Positions 27,070 to 35,769 of a DNA stretch of 64,000 bases are shown here, piece after piece. The translations under genes were made by a program, and so were the position numbers. Origin of the DNA: Pedobacter steynii (lineage in GTDB: Bacteria; Bacteroidota; Bacteroidia; Sphingobacteriales; Sphingobacteriaceae); the NCBI RefSeq assembly GCF_900103665.1, contig NZ_FNGY01000009.1, positions 276,810 through 340,809 of the forward strand. The letters run 5' to 3'. The notes under the pieces are model-generated. The model did no database searches. It was not told the origin of the DNA and was given only the letters and a program-made list of their open reading frames with translations. Within the stretch, counting starts at the first letter, position 1. Every line of letters starts with the position of its first letter.

Positions 27070-29178
27070 TTGGATAATAGTAAAATAAAGAGATATACGG
27101 TTACGGCCGCTTTGCCTTATACCAACGGACCGGTGCATATTGGACACTTAGCGGGTGTTTATCTGCCTGCGGATACCTATGTAAGGTACCTGCGTTCGAA
27201 TAAGAGAGATGTGAAATTTATCTGCGGATCTGATGAAAATGGTGTGCCGATTACCCTTAAAGCTAAAAGGGAAGGGGTGACTCCTCAGGTGATTGTCGAT
27301 AAATACCATAAAATCATCGGTGATTCTTTCAAAGAATTTGGAGTTTCCTTCGACATTTATCACCGGACTTCTTCTTTAATGCATCATCAGACTGCTTCAG
27401 ACTTTTTTGAAAACCTTTATGACAAGGGGGTATTTACGGAAGAAGTGACAGAGCAGTATTATGATGAAAAAGCACAAACATTCCTGGCCGACAGGTACAT
27501 TACCGGAACATGTCCGAAGTGTGGAAATGAAAATGCTTATGGCGATCAGTGCGAGAATTGTGGAAGTACCTTAAATGCAACCGATCTGATCAATCCTAAG
27601 TCCACACTTTCAGGAGAAAAGCCGGTAAGGAAAGAAACTAAAAATTGGTTTTTACCGCTGGATAAATATGAAGATCAGCTTAGAGCATATATAGAAAGTC
27701 ATAAAGAATGGCGTCCTAATGTTTATGGGCAATGCCAGTCCTGGTTGAATGCTGGATTACAGCCACGTGCGATGACCAGGGACCTGGATTGGGGAGTAAA
27801 AGTTCCTGTAAAGGATGCGGAAGGTAAAGTGTTATACGTTTGGTTCGATGCACCTATCGGTTATATTTCTGCGACAAAGGAATTGTTTGAGTATGCCCGT
27901 CTGGATGTCTGGAATCCTAAGGCTGAGGAATATTATATCAATAAAACGGGATTAGTAAAGGGAAACTGGGAAGATTATTGGAAGGATGAAGAAACAAAAC
28001 TGGTTCATTTCATTGGTAAAGACAATATTGTTTTCCATTGTGTGATTTTTCCGGCAATGTTAATGGCGCATGGCGACTATACTTTAGCCGATAATGTACC
28101 TGCGAATGAGTTCCTGAATTTGGAGGGCCAGAAAATATCCACTTCTAAGAACTGGGCAGTCTGGTTAAATGAATATTTGCTGGAGTTTAAAGATAAACAG
28201 GATGTTTTACGTTATGTTTTAACGGCTACAGCTCCTGAGACTAAGGATAACGATTTTACCTGGAAAGATTTTCAGGCAAGAAATAACAATGAGCTGGTTG
28301 CGATACTTGGTAATTTTATTAACAGGGTGACGGTTTTAACACATAAATATTTTGGTGGTAAGGTGCCAATGCGCATGGAGGTTACTCCGGTTGATCAGGA
28401 CGTTTTGGATGAACTTGCGGCCTTCCCTGCAAAAATCAGTGCATCAATAGAAAATTATCGTTTCAGAGAGGCATTGTCTGAGGTGATGAATGTTGCCCGT
28501 ATGGGGAATAAATACCTTGCGGAAACGGAGCCTTGGAAAGTGATTAAGACAGATGAGGATCGGGTTCGAACGATTTTAAACATCAGTTTGCAGATTGCTG
28601 CAAATATTGAGGTGCTGATTGAGCCGTTTTTGCCTTTTACTGCGGATAAATTAATGAGGATGCTGAATTATGGCGGTCATCAGTGGGAAGATGCGGGAAG
28701 GTCCGACTTACTTCACCGTGGTCATCAGCTAAATGAGCCAGAATTGTTATTCGAAAAGATTGAGGATGAACAAGTACAGGCGCAGATTGATAAGTTAAAT
28801 CAAAGTAAGGCAGATAATACGGTCAATAATGCTGTGGTTGCCCCTGCTAAGGAAGACATTCAATTTGAACAATTTGGTGCGATCGATATTCGTGTAGCTA
28901 CCATTATTGCTGCTGAAAAGGTAGAGAAGACAAAGAAATTGTTGAAATTAACCCTCGATACCGGAATAGATGAACGGACTGTTGTATCTGGTATCGCTGA
29001 GTATTTTAAGCCGGAAGAGGTTGTAGGTCAGCAGGTAAGTGTGATTGTGAACCTTGCTCCGAGAGAAATTAAAGGAATTTTATCACAAGGAATGATATTA
29101 ATGTCTGAAAATTCAGAAGGAAAACTTACTTTTGTGGCTCCTATACAAAACCATAGTAATGGCAGCGTAATTAAATAG
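27070..29178 (+). CDS. metG: Methionyl-tRNA synthetase with C-terminal tRNA-binding domain
   Basis: About 702 residues. Charges initiator and elongator tRNA-Met. The class I HIGH motif is in GPVHIGHLAG near the N-terminus. A zinc knuckle follows (CPKCGNENAYGDQCENCG), then the KMSKS equivalent KISTSKNWAVW. The last 110 residues are an EMAP-II-like OB tRNA-binding domain (AIDIRVATIIAAEKV). I propose TTG at 27070, giving MDNSKIKRYTVTAALPY, because two promoter boxes lie downstream of the ATG at 27028. That ATG adds 14 poorly conserved residues and overlaps the LD-carboxypeptidase start. tRNA-Arg follows after 5 nt. Confidence 0.95.
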   Translation: MDNSKIKRYTVTAALPYTNGPVHIGHLAGVYLPADTYVRYLRSNKRDVKFICGSDENGVPITLKAKREGVTPQVIVDKYHKIIGDSFKEFGVSFDIYHRTSSLMHHQTASDFFENLYDKGVFTEEVTEQYYDEKAQTFLADRYITGTCPKCGNENAYGDQCENCGSTLNATDLINPKSTLSGEKPVRKETKNWFLPLDKYEDQLRAYIESHKEWRPNVYGQCQSWLNAGLQPRAMTRDLDWGVKVPVKDAEGKVLYVWFDAPIGYISATKELFEYARLDVWNPKAEEYYINKTGLVKGNWEDYWKDEETKLVHFIGKDNIVFHCVIFPAMLMAHGDYTLADNVPANEFLNLEGQKISTSKNWAVWLNEYLLEFKDKQDVLRYVLTATAPETKDNDFTWKDFQARNNNELVAILGNFINRVTVLTHKYFGGKVPMRMEVTPVDQDVLDELAAFPAKISASIENYRFREALSEVMNVARMGNKYLAETEPWKVIKTDEDRVRTILNISLQIAANIEVLIEPFLPFTADKLMRMLNYGGHQWEDAGRSDLLHRGHQLNEPELLFEKIEDEQVQAQIDKLNQSKADNTVNNAVVAPAKEDIQFEQFGAIDIRVATIIAAEKVEKTKKLLKLTLDTGIDERTVVSGIAEYFKPEEVVGQQVSVIVNLAPREIKGILSQGMILMSENSEGKLTFVAPIQNHSNGSVIK

Positions 29179-29183
29179 GTATT

Positions 29184-29255
29184 GGTCCCGTAGTTCAACG
29201 GATAGAATAGAAGTTTCCTAAACTTTAGATATGAGTTCGATTCTCGTCGGGACCA
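29184..29255 (+). tRNA. tRNA-Arg (anticodon CCU)
   Basis: A 72-nt cloverleaf. Acceptor GGTCCCG pairs with CGGGACC, discriminator A. D stem GTTC/GAAT, anticodon stem GAAGT/ACTTT with loop TTCCTAA (anticodon CCT at 34-36), T arm ATGAG-TTCGATT-CTCGT. CCA is not encoded. It decodes the rare AGG codon. It begins 5 nt after the metG stop, so it is likely processed from the metG transcript. Confidence 0.95.
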
Positions 29256-29271
29256 CACTTTAAATCATCTT

Positions 29272-29302
29272 AAATGGCTTTCCTATTGCAGGAAAGCCAT
29301 TT
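29272..29302 (+). terminator. Terminator after metG-tRNA-Arg
   Basis: A 13-bp perfect stem (arms 29272-29284 and 29290-29302), loop ATTGC, core ATGGCTTTCCT, followed by TTGCATTTAT. It lies 17 nt after the tRNA and would end the metG-tRNA transcript. Confidence 0.88.
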
Positions 29303-29409
29303 TGCATTTATAATATTTTGACCCCGTTTATTTTAGTGGGTATGATTTCCTTGTTGCAAGGCCAAATGCACAGCATATTTTTTCTATATTAAAAATCTAA
29401 ATCTGAATC

Positions 29410-30867
29410 ATGGAATATATTCTGGGAATGGACATTGGAACGGGGAGCACAAAGGGAGTTGCGCTTGACCTGAATTATGAACCAATTGATTCGGTTCAGC
29501 ATTATTATGCCTCTGATTCACCAATGGCAGGGTATAGTGAACAAGAACCTGAAGTAATTTGGGCCGCTTTTAAGAAGTGTATAGCGGAGATCATAGATCG
29601 AATGGGATCCAGTCCTGTTGCGATTGGATTAAGCAGTGCGATGCATAGCTTAATCAGCGTCGATGAGGATTGTATTCCTCTTGCTCCTATGATGACATGG
29701 GCAGACTCGCGTAGCTCCGGCATTGCGAGACGAATCAGGGCATCTGAACAGGGAATAAACATTTATAAGCGTACCGGAACGCCAATTCACGCGATGTCTC
29801 CGCTCTGTAAGATTGTCTGGCTGCGCGAACATCAGCCGGAACTATTTGATCGTGCGTATAAGTTTATCTCTATCAAGGAATATATCTGGTATCAGTTATT
29901 TAAAGAATTTAAAATTGATCATTCAATTGCTTCGTGTACCGGATTATTTGATGTAGAACAGTTGAACTGGAGTGAGAATGCTTTGCTAATGGCGGGCATT
30001 ACTGAAGATCGTTTATCTGTACCGGTTGATACAAGCTATAGCAGGAAGGATGTTTCCGGAATAATATTTGTTATCGGTGCCAGCGATGGTTGTCTGGCAA
30101 ATCTGGGAAGTGATGCAGTTGCAGCTGGGGTTGCAGCACTTACAATTGGAACCAGCGGGGCGATACGGATTTCGAGCAGAAAACCAATCGTTAACGAACA
30201 GGCCATGACTTTCAGTTATCTATTGGATGAGCAGACCTATATTTGTGGAGGGCCGGTAAACAATGGTGGGATTGCCCTGCAGTGGTTTCTTAAAAATGCG
30301 CTGGGTAAAGAAGAATTGATTGCTGATGATTATACTTCATTCTTTGAAAGAGCAAGCGCTACAACAGCAGGAAGCAAGGGGCTGATCTTTCTTCCTTACC
30401 TGACTGGTGAACGCGCGCCGATATGGGATTCCGAAAGCTGTGGTACTTTTTTTGGCCTTCGGCTCCATCATCGTCAGGAGCATTTTTCACGGGCTGTTCT
30501 TGAAGGCATTTGTTATGCGCTTAATGAAGTGCTTCAGGCGGTGGAACAATATGCTGAAGAGATCAAACAAATCAATGTGAGCGGCGGATTTGTTCAGTCC
30601 AGAATATGGATGGAAATATTGGCAGACATCACCGGGAAAGAAATTGTCCTCCTGCAAACAGAAGACGCTTCTGCCGTTGGTGCTGCTTATCTGGCCATAA
30701 AGGCGATGGGGTTACATCAAGACTATCCATCCTACATAAAAGAGAGACAAAGGATCGAGCCAAATCTGAAGAATCATGAGCTGTACCGAAAGATCTTTAA
30801 GATATATCAGCAGCTGTATCCAAATCTTAAAGAGAGCATGTGTCAGCTAGATCGCCTGCATACTTAG
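29410..30867 (+). CDS. FGGY family sugar kinase, gluconokinase-like
   Basis: 485 residues. The N-terminal ATP domain starts GMDIGTGSTKGVALD. MTWADSRS, CTGLFDVEQLNW and GASDGCLANLG match the gluconate/xylulose kinase branch. The C-terminal domain has TIGTSGAIR, GGPVNNGGIALQWF and NVSGGFVQS. It phosphorylates a sugar acid or pentulose in the cytoplasm; gluconate is the best guess from overall likeness, but no transporter or dehydrogenase gene lies beside it to confirm. Stands alone between the tRNA terminator and a long intergenic region. Confidence 0.85.
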   Translation: MEYILGMDIGTGSTKGVALDLNYEPIDSVQHYYASDSPMAGYSEQEPEVIWAAFKKCIAEIIDRMGSSPVAIGLSSAMHSLISVDEDCIPLAPMMTWADSRSSGIARRIRASEQGINIYKRTGTPIHAMSPLCKIVWLREHQPELFDRAYKFISIKEYIWYQLFKEFKIDHSIASCTGLFDVEQLNWSENALLMAGITEDRLSVPVDTSYSRKDVSGIIFVIGASDGCLANLGSDAVAAGVAALTIGTSGAIRISSRKPIVNEQAMTFSYLLDEQTYICGGPVNNGGIALQWFLKNALGKEELIADDYTSFFERASATTAGSKGLIFLPYLTGERAPIWDSESCGTFFGLRLHHRQEHFSRAVLEGICYALNEVLQAVEQYAEEIKQINVSGGFVQSRIWMEILADITGKEIVLLQTEDASAVGAAYLAIKAMGLHQDYPSYIKERQRIEPNLKNHELYRKIFKIYQQLYPNLKESMCQLDRLHT

Positions 30868-31160
30868 CCATTAACACCAGTCAGAAGAATGCTATGAGGA
30901 AGTATCTACTCCGGGGAACCGGTATCATGGGTGTTTTATTTAAAATAGTTCTAAATAGAAATAGGGGGAAATCCTGAGTTATGATAATTCTATATAGTAA
31001 GAGCACATTAAACTGCTTAGACGAAAAGAAAGGAATAAAAGCAGATGGTATAATTATACTCCCCCTTAATACTATAAACTAGAACCTGGCAGGTCATATC
31101 TGTCAGGTTTCCCCTCAACTAAATGAGGCTTATTTCTAAATCTATTAGTACTTAAAAGCA
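30868..31160. other. Intergenic region with a hairpin
   Basis: About 290 nt without a supported gene. It contains a 10-bp hairpin at 31083-31109 (AACCTGGCAG paired with CTGTCAGGTT through one G-U, loop GTCATAT) followed by TCCCC, so it is not a normal T-tract terminator. It may be an mRNA 5' leader structure for the genes downstream. Confidence 0.5.
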
Positions 31161-31235
31161 ATGAAAATTAAAACATTTTTTGTTACAGGAATCCGCTATG
31201 CCTTTATATTTCATCGATGTTGTTTAAAAAAATAA
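31161..31235 (+). CDS. Possible 24-aa small ORF upstream of the TonB receptor
   Basis: ATG to TAA, 24 residues, starting MKIKTFF and ending HRCCLKK: hydrophobic-aromatic with basic ends and a Cys pair. The A-rich start context (AAAAGCAATG) is good for this genome. Its TAA is directly followed by the ATG of the next small ORF. No family recognised. It may be a regulatory leader peptide, a secreted peptide, or chance. Confidence 0.3.
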   Translation: MKIKTFFVTGIRYAFIFHRCCLKK

Positions 31236-31322
31236 ATGCCTGCTTTAGGCGCGTCAATTGTAACGGCACTTCTGAAAGCTGCCGCTGCAAAAGAAAAAAA
31301 ATCCGCAACCCTAATTTCTTAA
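31236..31322 (+). CDS. Possible 28-aa small ORF upstream of the TonB receptor
   Basis: 28 residues starting MPALGASIVTALL, then an Ala/Lys-rich helix (KAAAAKEKK). The ATG abuts the TAA of the previous small ORF (TAAATG). Its own TAA at 31320-31322 is directly followed by another ATG opening a 5-codon frame that runs into the receptor start. The helix is amphipathic-looking. Function unknown; reality uncertain. Confidence 0.3.
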   Translation: MPALGASIVTALLKAAAAKEKKSATLIS

Positions 31323-31336
31323 ATGATCCTCAATAT

Positions 31337-33772
31337 ATGAAAGCAACACTGTCCTTTTTATGTTTGTTTATTTGTTCTCTATATATTCATGCCCAGCCTC
31401 ACCGTATTACCGGCCGACTGGTAGATGAAAAAGAAAAACCGGTTGGCTATGCCGGGATTTATCTTTTTAAATCTCCGGATTCATTAAAGGTGACGACCGC
31501 AATGACTGATTCCCTGGGATATTTTCAGCTAAACGGAGTTCCCAAAGGAAGCTACAAAGTTAAGATCAATTATGTTGGATACCTGAGCTATACCAGTCAT
31601 GTATTGGACCTAAGCGGACCGCATCAGGTACTTTCTTTAGGGAGCATTAAGCTGTTAGAAGACAGTCGCCTTCTTCATACAGTAGAAATTGCTGCTTCCA
31701 GACCATTGCTCGAGCAGCGACTGGATAGAATGGTGATGAATGTAGAAAACAGTGTTCTTAGCCAGGGAAGTACTGCTTTGGAATTGTTATCAAAAGCACC
31801 CGGTGTAACTATCGATGACAGTGGGGAAATTAGTTTGAAAGGCAGGCCCGGAACTACGGTTATGATCAATGGAAAACTGACCTATTTGTCGGGAAGCCAG
31901 CTGGCGAATCTGCTTCGTGGAACAGCATCTAACACAGTGTCCAGAATAGAAATCATGGCAAATCCTTCCGCACGCTATGATGCTGCGGGTAAGGGAGGAA
32001 TCATCAATATCCTGCTTAAGAAAAATGTAAAAACGGGATTGAATGGAAATGTTTCTGTTAATGGGGGAGCTGGAAGAGGAGCCCGTCTTGGCGGAGGGAC
32101 TGATCTCAATTACCGAACGGAGAAAATCAATGTGTTTGGGAATTACAATTACTTTTTCCAGAATTTAAAAGGAAATACCAATACCGACCGAACATTCTTT
32201 ACCGACCAGTCGGCAACACAGATGCCTTCGCGCGTTTCCCGGCAGGAAACGGTGGAAACTGCAAAATTACGGTCCCAGAATTTTCGTGCCGGCATGGATG
32301 TATTTATCAATGAGAAGAATACTTTGGGCTTTCTGATCAATGGTGGGGTAGGAAAATATCCTTCTCTTCAGAAGACAAAAAACATGTTATACAATGGTGC
32401 CGGGAATGAACAGTTGTGGGATAGCAGAACGCTTACAGAAGGAAAGGAAAGATGGGAGGATATGCTTTACAATGTGAACTATCTGCACCGTTTTGATGAT
32501 AAGGGGCATGAACTTACCCTGGATATGGATTACGTGAGCCATTTCTCTAAAATGGATCAGCAGTTAGATACCCGGTATATGGATCCATCAGGGGCAACAA
32601 TTCGGGTACCTGGCTCACGTCGGGGAGATCTTCCTTCCAGCAATGACATCTACGTGGCTAAACTGGATTACACCTTGCCATTGGGAGGCTCAGGGAAGTT
32701 GGAGAGCGGTTGGAAAGGCAGCTATGTACAAACGGAGAACAACCTGAAATATGATACCTTAAAGAATGAAATTTATCTGCGGGATGCCGGGACCAGTAAT
32801 CACTTTAAATATAAAGAGCAAATCCAGGCAGGCTATGTTAACCTGAAGTATGCTTTTGGGAAATTCAGCTTTCAGGTCGGTCTGAGAGGTGAGTATACTT
32901 TCACGAGAGGACATCAGATTACCACGGATTCTTTAGTCACGCGGGAATATTTTAAAGTGTTTCCCAGTGTCTTCCTGAATCAGGAACTTAATGAAAATCA
33001 TAAACTACAGATTGGTTACAGCAAAAGGATTGAACGTCCCAGTTATTGGGATCTGAACCCTTTTCGAATATATGTTGACCCTTTTAGCTACGAAGAAGGA
33101 AATCCTTATCTGCAGCCAGCGATTGTGAACTCCTTCGAGCTGGGATATAGCTTTAAATCGAAGTATCATGCTAACCTGACCTATAGTCGGAGTAATGATG
33201 TGATTAGTAACATTGTGGGTGGTTTTGGAGCACAGAATATGACTTTTTTGAAACCCGAAAATCTGGCCACCTTTGTTAACTATGGATTGAGCATTACCGG
33301 TTCAACTGATTTTACCACCTGGTGGACAGGAACGCAGTTTGCCAATCTGTTCCGCAATGAATTTACAGTAAACGATAAAGGGCTTAGAACGGCTTTGAAA
33401 GGAAACAGTTTCACTTTTGATTCACAAAATTCTTTTAAAATAGGGCAAGGCTGGAAAGCTGAACTTAATGGTTTGTACCGTTCTAAAGCATTATCTGGTA
33501 TTTTTAGCACCAAGGGCTACTATATGGTTTCTGTAGGGGCGAAAAAGGAATTGATCGAGGGAAAGGCAAGCCTTAACCTGATGGTTAATGATATTTTTAA
33601 GAGTGCTCGATATCAGCACTCTGCCAATTATGGAGGGATTAAGACGTACAGCTATGAACGTCCGGATAGCCGCTCAGTAATTCTTTCCTTCTCTTATCGT
33701 TTTGGCTCAGGCCCTTCCGCGGAGAAAGCACGCAGCACGGGAAGTCAGGAGCTTAAGGACCGAATAAAATAA
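31337..33772 (+). CDS. TonB-dependent receptor, outer-membrane beta-barrel (OMP_b-brl_3 type)
   Basis: 811 residues. The signal peptide (MKATLSFLCLFICSLYIHA) precedes a CarboxypepD_reg-like domain (RITGRLVDEKEKPVGYAGIY) and a plug with ALELLSKAPGVTID, RPGTTVMINGK and NPSARYDAAGKGGIINI, diagnostic of the non-SusC receptor branch common in Bacteroidota. The barrel ends VILSFSYRFGSGP with an unusual 20-residue charged tail after it. No SusD partner. I chose the ATG at 31337 because the frame upstream reads through unrelated Cys/Arg codons and lacks a signal peptide. Ligand unknown. Confidence 0.9.
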   Translation: MKATLSFLCLFICSLYIHAQPHRITGRLVDEKEKPVGYAGIYLFKSPDSLKVTTAMTDSLGYFQLNGVPKGSYKVKINYVGYLSYTSHVLDLSGPHQVLSLGSIKLLEDSRLLHTVEIAASRPLLEQRLDRMVMNVENSVLSQGSTALELLSKAPGVTIDDSGEISLKGRPGTTVMINGKLTYLSGSQLANLLRGTASNTVSRIEIMANPSARYDAAGKGGIINILLKKNVKTGLNGNVSVNGGAGRGARLGGGTDLNYRTEKINVFGNYNYFFQNLKGNTNTDRTFFTDQSATQMPSRVSRQETVETAKLRSQNFRAGMDVFINEKNTLGFLINGGVGKYPSLQKTKNMLYNGAGNEQLWDSRTLTEGKERWEDMLYNVNYLHRFDDKGHELTLDMDYVSHFSKMDQQLDTRYMDPSGATIRVPGSRRGDLPSSNDIYVAKLDYTLPLGGSGKLESGWKGSYVQTENNLKYDTLKNEIYLRDAGTSNHFKYKEQIQAGYVNLKYAFGKFSFQVGLRGEYTFTRGHQITTDSLVTREYFKVFPSVFLNQELNENHKLQIGYSKRIERPSYWDLNPFRIYVDPFSYEEGNPYLQPAIVNSFELGYSFKSKYHANLTYSRSNDVISNIVGGFGAQNMTFLKPENLATFVNYGLSITGSTDFTTWWTGTQFANLFRNEFTVNDKGLRTALKGNSFTFDSQNSFKIGQGWKAELNGLYRSKALSGIFSTKGYYMVSVGAKKELIEGKASLNLMVNDIFKSARYQHSANYGGIKTYSYERPDSRSVILSFSYRFGSGPSAEKARSTGSQELKDRIK

Positions 33773-33785
33773 AATGACGGGAGGG

Positions 33786-34121
33786 CTAGTTGATGAAAGA
33801 GTAGCAGTGCTTCTTCTCGCCCTCCAGTTTTTGCTTCCCGAGGAGGCCACAGCGATGAAATCTATTTAAACAAAGTTGGACCGTGGCGATGCTGATTTTT
33901 ACACCCGTTCTTTTAAGGGTCATCCAAAGCTCTTCGGTATTGATCACTACCTGTTTAGTATAGAGAAATTCGAGTAATAGGCGATCAAATGGAGTTAAAT
34001 AAGATCCTTTCGCATTTTCCGCTCTTAAAAATAACTCGGCTAATTTATCGGCGTTGCAGTCACTTTGATCGACATTTATCTCTTCTTCCGGTAAATCTAA
34101 TTGTTCATTCTTCATATTCAA
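33786..34121 (-). CDS. Small winged-helix protein resembling a Fur DNA-binding domain
   Basis: 111 residues. Residues about 40-100 (TPFDRLLLEFLYTKQ, ELWMTLKRTGVKISIATVQ, LNRFHRCGLLGK) match the spacing of the Fur/PerR N-terminal winged helix, where the motif is normally IS(P)ATVYR. The C-terminal metal-binding dimerisation domain of Fur is missing; the protein ends shortly after the wing. The N-terminus is acidic. It lies just downstream of an ECF sigma/anti-sigma pair on the same strand and converges on the TonB receptor, so it may regulate one of them. Alternative start at 34115. Confidence 0.6.
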   Translation of the reverse strand: MNMKNEQLDLPEEEINVDQSDCNADKLAELFLRAENAKGSYLTPFDRLLLEFLYTKQVVINTEELWMTLKRTGVKISIATVQLCLNRFHRCGLLGKQKLEGEKKHCYSFIN

Positions 34122-34305
34122 TCCAGCTCTTATATACTATTATCATAAGTTCTGCTTTTCCCCTACATTATTTAGAATAAATTTAAATAATTTATTGAAA
34201 TGAAAAATGGAATAAGGATAGATACTGTTATGAATAATAAATGGATTCGACAATATGGTCGTAAGATCGTTTTAGGAAATCAGGTGCTTCTACTGAATAT
34301 GTTGC

Positions 34306-34965
34306 TTAAAGAAGGCCAAAATCGTTCCTGAGGTTTATCACCAGGGCTGGTGGCATATCCATCAGCACGTGGTTCTCTATGATCAGAAGTTTATCTTTTT
34401 TGAGGGGGTAATAGGCAAGGAGGTATTTCTGTCCTTTCCTGAGGCAGATCTTTTTGCTGATTTGATGTCCGTCGGATGCAGTATATAGTACCTGGGTATA
34501 TTTATCCTGAGCAGAGGTGTTGCTGAGCATCATATTGCCGGAAAGCTGGATATTGATGTCATTATCTATTTGACTTCGCATGCTTACTTTGCTGTTTGTT
34601 CCTAGTTTCATCAACAGGCCCTGGAATTCTTTTTCTAAGAAAGGTTGGGAGCTGTCAGATTGAAAGACCATTTGCTGATTGGAATGAAGCGTTTGCTTTT
34701 GAGAGAAAAACAAGAGTGTGCTGATCAATAATAAACCCGCAGCCACGGATCCCCATAACGTATGCATTTTATATTTATGGAAACGGTCCTGTTTTTGATT
34801 TTTTCCTTGAATCTGCGACCAGATACGGGAGTCAGAACCATCTTCGATTCCAATTTCGGGAAGATCATCATCTTCATCTGCACCCTCAAGCCACTGCTCA
34901 TAAGCTAACCACTCTTCTTTAGAAGCGTCGCCTGATAAGCATTTTTTTAGTGTTTCCGGGTTCAT
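34306..34965 (-). CDS. Truncated FecR-like anti-sigma factor
   Basis: 219 residues. The N-terminus (LKKCLSGDASKEEWLAYEQWLEG) is the helical sigma-binding segment seen in FecR-type anti-sigma factors. A single membrane helix lies at about 72-88 (LWGSVAAGLLLISTLLFF). The periplasmic part (about 130 residues) is beta-rich but lacks the clear LxDGTxVxLN motif of FecR and the DUF4974 domain, so it is short compared with the 350-residue FecR nearby. The gene starts 63 nt after the sigma gene stop on the same strand and likely encodes the partner of that sigma factor. Confidence 0.7.
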   Translation of the reverse strand: MNPETLKKCLSGDASKEEWLAYEQWLEGADEDDDLPEIGIEDGSDSRIWSQIQGKNQKQDRFHKYKMHTLWGSVAAGLLLISTLLFFSQKQTLHSNQQMVFQSDSSQPFLEKEFQGLLMKLGTNSKVSMRSQIDNDINIQLSGNMMLSNTSAQDKYTQVLYTASDGHQISKKICLRKGQKYLLAYYPLKKDKLLIIENHVLMDMPPALVINLRNDFGLL

Positions 34966-35028
34966 AATTATGGGTTGTTGTTATAATATTATCATGACAA
35001 GGGCTTGTCCCCTATGTGTTTAGATCAT

Positions 35029-35580
35029 TTAACTGATCGGATATTGTTCCAGCCCTTTGCGTATAAATTTTAAGGCTTTAGTGAGTTGATTTTCTACTGT
35101 TTTCTCAGAAATCAGGAGGTTCAAAGCAATTTCACGATTGTTGAGTCCTTCATTACGGCTGAGTTCGTAAACGGCTTTGCAGCGTTGAGGAAGCAAGTCA
35201 ACCAGTTTGTCAATTTCGGCTCTTAAAAAAGTATATAATATTTGCTCTTCGGTATGGGAGTCGGAGTTGTTCTGCCTGCTTAGCAATTCATCCATTTTCT
35301 TAGTCTTTCGGATTTCATCACTATAGCTTCGTGCAATCCGGAAACGGATCGCACGGACGAGGTAGTTTTCTACCGTTTCCTCTTCCAATAGAATCTTATC
35401 TTTTCGTTGCCAGATGGAAGTGAAAACTTCCTGCACAAGTCCTTCAGCACGGTAAACATCCCCAAGGTATTTATAGGCCAATTGATATAATTTCTTCCAA
35501 TAGGTTTGGTAAAGATGAAAGAATGAGGTTTCATCAATTTTGATCTGTCCTTTTGAATTAGATGTAGGTTGTCCTGACAC
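35029..35580 (-). CDS. ECF RNA polymerase sigma factor
   Basis: 183 residues. Sigma-2 at about 20-90 (YQLAYKYLGDVYRAEGLVQEVFTSIW) and sigma-4 at about 120-175 (LLPQRCKAVYELSRNEGLNNREIALNLLISEKTVENQLTKAL). This is the Bacteroidota-expanded ECF type. The start is GTG at 35580, as no ATG precedes the sigma-2 domain. A TAACTTTG box lies 20 nt upstream. It heads a sigma/anti-sigma unit and is divergent from the FecR-SusC operon at 36025, which is a candidate target. Confidence 0.9.
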   Translation of the reverse strand: MSGQPTSNSKGQIKIDETSFFHLYQTYWKKLYQLAYKYLGDVYRAEGLVQEVFTSIWQRKDKILLEEETVENYLVRAIRFRIARSYSDEIRKTKKMDELLSRQNNSDSHTEEQILYTFLRAEIDKLVDLLPQRCKAVYELSRNEGLNNREIALNLLISEKTVENQLTKALKFIRKGLEQYPIS

Positions 35581-35600
35581 GATTTACGTTGATTAAGCGG

Positions 35601-35608
35601 CAAAGTTA
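35601..35608 (-). promoter_or_regulatory. -7 promoter box upstream of the ECF sigma gene
   Basis: TAACTTTG on the minus strand, an exact TAnnTTTG match, 20 nt before the GTG start at 35580. It supports that start and suggests housekeeping-sigma transcription of the ECF gene. Confidence 0.5.
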
Positions 35609-35769
35609 ACATAATTTAGAATGATTAAAGATTAGATGAAAAAGAATCGGATGTAATACCGTCCTGATATCGATCATTTTGTCCGATATCGACCATATTT
35701 TATTTTTATTAAATCGTTATTGTGTTGATTATTTAGTCTTGTCCTTTATCTTCTGCTAAAATATACACA

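Noticed and set aside
31217..31336. N-terminal extension of the TonB receptor
   Set aside because: The Cys/Arg/Lys-rich 40 residues lack a signal peptide, while a classical one starts at 31337.
29184..34200. tRNA-Arg as an attachment site for an integrated island
   Set aside because: No repeat of the tRNA 3' end and no integrase gene were found downstream in this window.
34200..34331. A 43-codon plus-strand ORF between the winged-helix and anti-sigma genes
   Set aside because: It has an ATG but no recognisable domain or signal, and it overlaps the end of the anti-sigma gene. Such lengths are expected by chance.
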